This document shows, piece after piece, positions 50,535-54,742 of a DNA stretch of 54,742 bases. The notes below the pieces were generated by a model that ran no database searches, was not told the origin of the DNA, and saw only the letters and a program-made list of their open reading frames with translations. The position numbers were made by a program, and so were the translations under genes. Position 1 is the first letter of the stretch. Every line of letters starts with the position of its first letter. This DNA comes from Acidobacteriaceae bacterium (GTDB lineage: Bacteria > Acidobacteriota > Terriglobia > Terriglobales > Acidobacteriaceae): NCBI GenBank assembly GCA_903970395.1, contig CAJCIM010000131.1:1-54742 (forward strand), read 5' to 3'.

Positions 50535-51017
50535 ATGCTGCGGCTCACAAAAAAAGCGGACTACGGCCTCATGGCCCTCAAGTATCTCGCCGAACAGGCG
50601 CAGTGTCCCACGTCCACGCAGTCCATCAGCGGGGCCGCATCGGCCAAGGCTATCGCCGACGCCTACCACATCCCTCCGCAGCTGCTTGCCAAGATTCTGC
50701 AGACCCTCGCCAAGGCCGGCCTGCTCGTTTCGCACGCCGGCACCAACGGCGGCTACGCGCTCGCGCGTCCAGCGCATGAGATCTCCGCCTTTGAGGTCAT
50801 CCGCGCCATCGACGGCCCGCTCTTCATCACCAGCTGCATCACCATTCACGGAACCTGCGACCTCGCCGGTCATTGCACCATCAAAGAACCATTGCGCAAA
50901 GTGAACGACAGCATCACCGGTCTGCTCTCCGAACTCCATATCTCGGATCTCATCGAGCCTACCGACCACCCGCTCGACAACGCGCTCGCTGGTGGTCTGG
51001 TCACCATCGCGCGATAA
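50535..51017 (+). CDS. Rrf2 family iron-sulfur regulator (IscR-like)
   Basis: A 160-residue transcription factor. It opens with the family sequence MLRLTKKADYGLMALKYLA and has a winged helix with IADAYHIPPQLLAKILQTL, KAGLLVSHAGTNGGYALAR and the EISAFEVIRAIDGPL segment. An insert relative to IscR (STQSISGAASAKA) lies between the first helix and the recognition region. Three cysteines (Cys101, Cys108, Cys114; C-x6-C-x5-C) can bind an Fe-S cluster as in IscR. It is followed after 66 bases by iscS and then iscU, so it probably represses the assembly operon when clusters are sufficient. The candidate operator is at 50476-50504. Confidence 0.93.
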   Translation: MLRLTKKADYGLMALKYLAEQAQCPTSTQSISGAASAKAIADAYHIPPQLLAKILQTLAKAGLLVSHAGTNGGYALARPAHEISAFEVIRAIDGPLFITSCITIHGTCDLAGHCTIKEPLRKVNDSITGLLSELHISDLIEPTDHPLDNALAGGLVTIAR

Positions 51018-51083
51018 GTTTTGTACTTCCTGACAACTGAAAACTGACAACCCGCGCGCAGCGCACCCTTTAGGAGCAACCTC

Positions 51084-52355
51084 ATGGCAGAAACACTCGG
51101 CATCAGCGTCACCCAGTCCAACAAGCCCCTTCCCGAGGGCGTCAAGCTGCCCATCTACATGGACAACCACGCAACCACACCGCTCGACCCCCGCGTGCTC
51201 GAAGCCATGATGCCCTACTTCACAGGCATCTTCGGCAACGCCGCCAGCCGCAACCACAGCTTCGGCTGGGAAGCCGAGCAGGGCGTCGAGAAGGCGCGTG
51301 AACAGATCGCCAAGCTCATCGGAGCCACCGCCAAGGAGATCATCTTCACCTCCGGCGCCACCGAGTCCACCAACCTCGCCATCAAGGGTGTCGCCGAGAT
51401 GTACAAGGAGCGCGGCAACCACATCATCACCCAGATGACCGAGCACAAAGCCACGCTCGACACCTGTAAAAAGCTCGAAAAGCAGGGCTACCGCGTAACC
51501 TACCTGCCTGTGCAGGCCGACGGCCTCATCGACATCGAAGACCTCAAGCGCGCCATGGACGATAAGACCATCCTCGTCAGCATCATGTACGCCAACAACG
51601 AGATCGGCGTCATCCAGCCCATCCAGGAGATCGGCAAGCTCTGTCACGAGAAGGGCATTCTCTTCCACACCGACGCCGTCCAGGCCGTCGGCAAGATCCC
51701 CGTCAACGTCATCACCGACAACATCGACATCCTCTCGCTCTCCGGCCACAAGATCTACGGGCCCAAGGGTGTCGGCGCTCTCTACGTCCGTCGCCGCAAC
51801 CCGCGCGTCCAGATCTCCGAGCAGATCAACGGCGGCGGCCACGAGCGCGGCATGCGCTCTGGCACGCTCAACGTCCCCGGCATCGTCGGTCTCGGCAAGG
51901 CCTGCGAGATCTGCGGCGAAGAGATGGCAGCCGAAGCCGCCCGCGAGATCGAGCTCCGCGACTACCTGAAGAACAAGCTCGAGACCGCCCTCGACTACAC
52001 CCAGGTCAACGGCAACCTGGACCACCACCTGCCCGGCAACCTGAATATGAGCTTCATCTACGTCGAAGGCGAATCGCTCCTGATGGGCATCAACGACATC
52101 GCTGTCAGCTCCGGCTCGGCCTGCACCTCCGCCACGCTGGAACCCAGCTACGTCCTCAAGGCCCTCGGCCTCGGCGACGACGTCGCCCACAGCTCCATCC
52201 GCTTCGGCCTCGGCCGCTTCAACACCAAGGCAGAAGTGGACTACGTCTCCGACAAGATCATCTCCGTCGTCCAGCACCTCCGCGAGCTCAGCCCGCTCTA
52301 CGAGATGGTCAAGGAAGGCATCGACCTCAGCAAGATCGAGTGGGCCGCCCACTAA
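51084..52355 (+). CDS. iscS: Cysteine desulfurase IscS
   Basis: A 423-residue PLP-dependent enzyme that takes sulfur from cysteine for Fe-S cluster assembly and other thio-cofactors. The N-terminal part [14 protein letters not shown] is typical. The PLP lysine is Lys223 in [13 protein letters not shown], His121 lies in MTEHKATL, Asp197 in HTDAVQ, and the catalytic Cys347 is in [10 protein letters not shown], the long active-site loop form of group I (IscS/NifS). About 20 extra residues precede the usual start; AGGAG before the ATG supports it. It lies between the Rrf2 regulator and iscU in the same direction. A 190-base gap with palindromic repeats separates it from iscU. Confidence 0.97.
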   Translation: MAETLGISVTQSNKPLPEGVKLPIYMDNHATTPLDPRVLEAMMPYFTGIFGNAASRNHSFGWEAEQGVEKAREQIAKLIGATAKEIIFTSGATESTNLAIKGVAEMYKERGNHIITQMTEHKATLDTCKKLEKQGYRVTYLPVQADGLIDIEDLKRAMDDKTILVSIMYANNEIGVIQPIQEIGKLCHEKGILFHTDAVQAVGKIPVNVITDNIDILSLSGHKIYGPKGVGALYVRRRNPRVQISEQINGGGHERGMRSGTLNVPGIVGLGKACEICGEEMAAEAAREIELRDYLKNKLETALDYTQVNGNLDHHLPGNLNMSFIYVEGESLLMGINDIAVSSGSACTSATLEPSYVLKALGLGDDVAHSSIRFGLGRFNTKAEVDYVSDKIISVVQHLRELSPLYEMVKEGIDLSKIEWAAH

Positions 52356-52410
52356 GCCTTGCTTGCAACTCACCAACAATCAAGTTGGTGGGGCACGAAC
52401 CGGAAGGGCA

Positions 52411-52479
52411 CGGCTTCAGCCGGGCCATCGAGCCGGCCTCAATTTTCCCTTGTCTCGCGGCTAAAGCCGCGAGACAAGG
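52411..52479 (+). repeat. Palindromic intergenic repeat element between iscS and iscU
   Basis: It contains CGGCT-TC-AGCCG (52411-52422) and a perfect 15-bp inverted repeat (52448-52462 with 52465-52479, outer arm CCTTGTCTCGCGGCT) with only two central bases, 32 bp in all. No T-tract follows on the plus strand, so it is not an ordinary terminator. It resembles REP-like mobile palindromes of Acidobacteriota. In an operon it could pause RNA polymerase or stabilise the iscS message. Confidence 0.7.
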
Positions 52480-52545
52480 CAAGTAACCCAACCCGGGCGC
52501 ACCCAACCAGCCCGGAGTATCATCTAAAGAAGCGAGGAATACACC

Positions 52546-52965
52546 ATGGCATACAGCGATAAGGTAGTCGATCACTACGAGAATCCCCGCAACGTCGGCA
52601 CTCTCGACAAGTCATCGTCCGAAGTAGGCACCGGCCTCGTCGGCGCCCCCGAGTGCGGCGACGTCATGCGTCTCCAGATCAAGGTCAACCCCGTCACTCA
52701 GGTCATCGAAGACGCTAAGTTCAAGACCTTCGGCTGCGGCTCGGCCATCGCCTCCAGCTCACTCGCCACCGAGTGGGTCAAGGGCAAGACTGTCGCCGAG
52801 GCCCTGACGATCTCCAACACCGACATCGTCAAGGAACTCGCGCTCCCGCCGGTCAAGATCCACTGCTCGGTTCTCGCAGAAGACGCGATCCGCGCAGCCA
52901 TCGGCGACTGGAAGACCAAGAACGGCGTCGCCGAAGAGGCTCCAGTAGCCGTCGCCGCCCACTAA
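52546..52965 (+). CDS. iscU: Iron-sulfur cluster scaffold IscU
   Basis: A 139-residue scaffold on which [2Fe-2S] clusters are built from sulfur supplied by IscS. The three ligand cysteines are Cys37 (GAPECGDVM), Cys64 (TFGCGSAIASSS) and Cys107 (VKIHCSVLAEDAI); Asp39 is the conserved acidic residue. LPPVK at 100-104 is the motif bound by the HscA chaperone. No hscA or hscB gene is seen in the window. The last 15 residues are an alanine-rich tail. GAGG precedes the ATG. A strong terminator follows, so it ends the rrf2-iscS-iscU unit. Confidence 0.97.
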   Translation: MAYSDKVVDHYENPRNVGTLDKSSSEVGTGLVGAPECGDVMRLQIKVNPVTQVIEDAKFKTFGCGSAIASSSLATEWVKGKTVAEALTISNTDIVKELALPPVKIHCSVLAEDAIRAAIGDWKTKNGVAEEAPVAVAAH

Positions 52966-52976
52966 TCTTCACCTGC

Positions 52977-53020
52977 AAGCCCCACTCCGGACGCGATGCG
53001 CGTCAGGGGTGGGGCTTTCG
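52977..53020 (+). terminator. Terminator of the rrf2-iscS-iscU operon
   Basis: A long hairpin: AAGCCCCACTCC (52977-52988) pairs with GGGGTGGGGCTT (53006-53017) with one T-G pair, and the inner GACGCG-ATG-CGCGTC continues the stem. TTTCGTG follows. It lies 11 bases past the iscU stop. Confidence 0.75.
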
Positions 53021-53075
53021 TGTATCGTCGTTACGCTAGTGACCGTTTAGGGTTCGTCTTTGAGGGCCAACGTCC

Positions 53076-53141
53076 CGGCCGTATCCCAGCACTGGGCTTC
53101 CGTCAGCTATCAGGCAGAGGGCTGACGGCCCGATCTAAAAA
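53076..53141 (+). repeat. Dispersed intergenic repeat, copy 2 (related to 3432-3511)
   Basis: It starts with GGCCGTATCCCAGC, continues with ACTGGGC, and ends with AGGGCTGACGGCCCG and TCTAAAAAT. Block order and wording match the element at 3432-3511, though the middle is shorter and the first hairpin is degraded. It lies between the iscU terminator and the DUF4242 gene. Confidence 0.6.
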
Positions 53142-53180
53142 TGACCAGATAAGCGGTGCCCATTCATGACCACGGTATCT

Positions 53181-53495
53181 TCACATCCCTAACACCGGCG
53201 GCAGCGTCTCATTGCCACTGCGGATCGTTCGGGCCAGCGGATCGATCACTCTCTTCACCACCAGCACCGAGTCCGCCGGAAATCCGCCCAGCATCGCGTG
53301 CTGCCGCACCGTCTCCGCATCCGGAGCCACGTAGATGCAGTAGATCTTGTCATCCGTCACATACGATTCGATCCACTGGATCTGCGGTCCAATCGTCTTC
53401 ACCACCTCACACGAGGCAGTCATCATCTCCGCCAGCTCTTCCTCTGGCAGTCCGCCCACACCCGGCATGGTTCGCTCGATGACGAACTTCGGCAT
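53181..53495 (-). CDS. DUF4242 family protein (SCO4226-like, possible nickel binder)
   Basis: A 104-residue soluble protein with a ferredoxin-like alpha-beta fold predicted from the family. It starts MPKFVIERTMPGVGG, then has QIQWIESYVTDDKIYCIYVA (in parts) and AETVRQHAMLGGFPADSV, the usual DUF4242 order. A Streptomyces relative binds nickel; whether this one does is not visible, though the cysteine in IYCIYVAP and the histidine in RQHAML are candidate ligands. The ATG at 53495 was chosen for the GGGAGG ahead of it. It is transcribed against the iron-sulfur genes, between iscU and the A-type carrier, and is probably unrelated to them. Confidence 0.85.
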   Translation of the reverse strand: MPKFVIERTMPGVGGLPEEELAEMMTASCEVVKTIGPQIQWIESYVTDDKIYCIYVAPDAETVRQHAMLGGFPADSVLVVKRVIDPLARTIRSGNETLPPVLGM

Positions 53496-53628
53496 AACCC
53501 AGCCTCCCGACAGTGCCCTGCAGCCTTTCACTCTTTACGTTACGCCTCACAATTAGGACGCACAAACCCGCACAAGCCCCCGAAAACCGCCTGAACCCTT
53601 CCCAATCCAGATAGAATCAAATCAGAGT

Positions 53629-54126
53629 ATGTCTACGGTCTCCATCTCGTCTACCACTAGCCAGGCCATGAGTGCACCCGCGCCCGAGGCCAATGCAAAC
53701 CCGCTCGCGGGTATGACCCTCCTCACCGCAGAAGGCTACGAACCCCGCGCCAAGGCCAGCATCGAGATCACCAAGAACGCGCTCAAGCGCATCCGCATAG
53801 CCATGGCGAAGGAGGGCATCACGCCCGAAGCCGGCGGTCTGCGCCTCGGCATCACCGGAGGCGGCTGCTCCGGCCTCAGCTACAACATCCGCTTTGACAC
53901 CCAGCCCCGCGAGCGGGACCGCACCTTCACCTTCGGTGCCGGTCTAGAAACCCCCAACGACCCCAGCGGCGCGAAACCCGTCCGCCTCTTCGTTGACCCC
54001 AAGTCCTTCCTCTACCTCGCCGGCATGGTGTTGGACTTCGAAGAAACCCTCATGCGCCAGGGCTTCAACTTCATCAACCCCAACTCCACAAAATCCTGCG
54101 GCTGCGGATCGTCTTTCTCTGCGTAG
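53629..54126 (+). CDS. A-type iron-sulfur carrier (IscA/ErpA family)
   Basis: A 165-residue protein that carries Fe-S clusters from the scaffold to client proteins. The three conserved cysteines are Cys80 (GITGGGCSGLSYNI), Cys157 and Cys159 (KSCGCGSSFSA, at the C-terminus). VDPKSFLYLAGMVLDFEE is the usual middle block. It is longer than the typical 107-120 residues, through a Ser/Ala-rich N-terminal extension of about 40 residues and an insert around 105-117 (ETPNDPSGAKP). An ATG at about codon 14 is an alternative start. It is separated from iscU by the terminator and the opposing DUF4242 gene, so it has its own promoter. Confidence 0.93.
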   Translation: MSTVSISSTTSQAMSAPAPEANANPLAGMTLLTAEGYEPRAKASIEITKNALKRIRIAMAKEGITPEAGGLRLGITGGGCSGLSYNIRFDTQPRERDRTFTFGAGLETPNDPSGAKPVRLFVDPKSFLYLAGMVLDFEETLMRQGFNFINPNSTKSCGCGSSFSA

Positions 54127-54192
54127 ATGGATCTAGCAATCTTAGATTGACGCCTTTGAACCTAACTACTAGTCTTTAGTAGGAGGTGTCTG

Positions 54193-54742
54193 ATGGGTAC
54201 TATTCTCGAAAATAGGAAGGCTCCGGAACCGGATGCCACCCAAACCCTTGATCTGACAGTAGCGGATGCCGTCTGGGTAGGCGTAGCTCTCCTCCATCGC
54301 AGATTCGACAAGCGTTCGCAATTCTCTGTGGATGAAATTGTCGAATCAGTCGTTTCAAATCATCTGACTGATCGGGCGCTCAAGACCATTAAGGAGCACG
54401 TTCGGTGGCATTGTGTTGCCAACAGACCCGCACGTCCGAACCGAAGCTGTATGCTTTACGCGACCCGCGATCCAGGCGATCCAGGCGACACGCACCGTAG
54501 GATCGTTCTCGATTGCGATGTCCCCCGTATCCATCCGGATCGCAGAGGCGCTCCGACACATCCAGCATGGGAAAAGCTTCCGAAGCAATATGCAGACCTT
54601 CGCGACTGGTATGAAATAGAGCGCAAAAAAGGATCTGAACAACGAATCGACCCACTTCTCGCGCTCGCCGGTACGGGCAGGGGAATGTTTGGCGACCAAG
54701 GTGCCGACGCCTATGTTCATTCCCTGCGTGATGGCTGGACCG
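54193..54742 (+). CDS. Partial gene, antitoxin-like uncharacterised protein (runs off the window)
   Basis: An open frame of 183 codons with no stop before the window end. The start is strong: TAGGAGGTG precedes the ATG at 54193 by six bases. The N-terminal half (VADAVWVGVALLHRRF, FSVDEIVESVV, then HVRWHCVANRPARPNR) looks like a helical, possibly DNA-binding domain. The visible end, LLALAGTGRGMFGDQGADAYVHSLRDGW, split here as two motifs GTGRGMF and ADAYVHSLRDGW, resembles the toxin-binding tail of VapB-type antitoxins paired with PIN toxins. If so, a PIN-domain toxin gene should start just beyond 54742. The family is not firmly recognised, and the base composition looks slightly less GC-rich than its neighbours. 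Confidence 0.7.
   Translation, partial: MGTILENRKAPEPDATQTLDLTVADAVWVGVALLHRRFDKRSQFSVDEIVESVVSNHLTDRALKTIKEHVRWHCVANRPARPNRSCMLYATRDPGDPGDTHRRIVLDCDVPRIHPDRRGAPTHPAWEKLPKQYADLRDWYEIERKKGSEQRIDPLLALAGTGRGMFGDQGADAYVHSLRDGWT

Noticed and set aside
50499-52379. A 626-codon open frame on the minus strand opposite the Rrf2 and iscS genes
   Set aside because: It is a shadow frame in GC-rich coding sequence: very rich in Val, Asp, Gly and Leu, with no recognisable domain. It lies wholly against two well-conserved genes.

Overview
The window is about 54.7 kb of a moderately high-GC, densely coding chromosome. It most resembles Acidobacteriota, class Terriglobia (Granulicella/Terriglobus/Edaphobacter-like). 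The reasons are three giant TonB-dependent receptors of about 1,200 residues with an N-terminal carboxypeptidase-regulatory-like domain, a winged-helix/TolB-propeller fusion regulator, FG-GAP and Tat-exported Gfo/Idh proteins, and palindromic intergenic repeats of a kind I associate with these genomes. The taxonomic call is an inference from gene content.

Layout. 1-3.2 kb: housekeeping and small genes (msrB, a zinc-ribbon L28, a frameshifted NYN-domain gene, a DUF2278 protein, a membrane protein), then a repeat-rich non-coding stretch. 3.8-7.7 kb: the clearest specialised system, a bufferin-type RiPP metallophore locus. A cysteine-rich exported precursor (bufA), an MNIO/DUF692 enzyme (bufB) and a DUF2063 partner (bufC) are transcribed to the right. 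DoxX, an ECF sigma factor and its zinc-finger anti-sigma factor are transcribed to the left. Both sides carry the same promoter-like pair, TGTAACC-N17-TC(A/T)AA, which suggests one sigma factor drives both arms. 7.7-15.1 kb: a leftward five-gene operon of two tandem DUF2891 proteins, hydantoinase/oxoprolinase subunits A and B, and an MFS transporter. 15.2-23.2 kb: an exported GH13 alpha-amylase, a TonB receptor and a divergent membrane-bound regulator, probably for alpha-glucan use.

23.3-42.2 kb: two related cassettes, each with a leftward TonB receptor and a divergent KdpD/KdpE-like two-component system. The two intergenic regions share an 18-bp motif (core ACGGTT-Y-ACT-W-A). A third copy lies between the second response regulator and a secreted aspartyl protease/PDZ protein. 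Between the cassettes lie FG-GAP, Gfo/Idh oxidoreductase, SelO and SDR genes. 42.3-49.5 kb: a sugar locus with a GH89 alpha-N-acetylglucosaminidase-like enzyme, an HGSNAT-like membrane acetyltransferase, a 34-residue membrane microprotein, a GRP-type sugar transporter, a LacI regulator and a myo-inositol oxygenase. Related GTWAC-type palindromes precede three of its transcription units.

49.6-54.7 kb: tRNA-Val(GAC), a CDP-alcohol phosphatidyltransferase, an iron-sulfur assembly block (Rrf2 regulator, iscS, iscU, and an A-type carrier further on), a DUF4242 protein, and the start of an antitoxin-like gene cut by the window end.

Gene calls rest on reading conserved motifs by eye. No database search, alignment or folding calculation was run, so family names are recognitions, and substrates are inferences.
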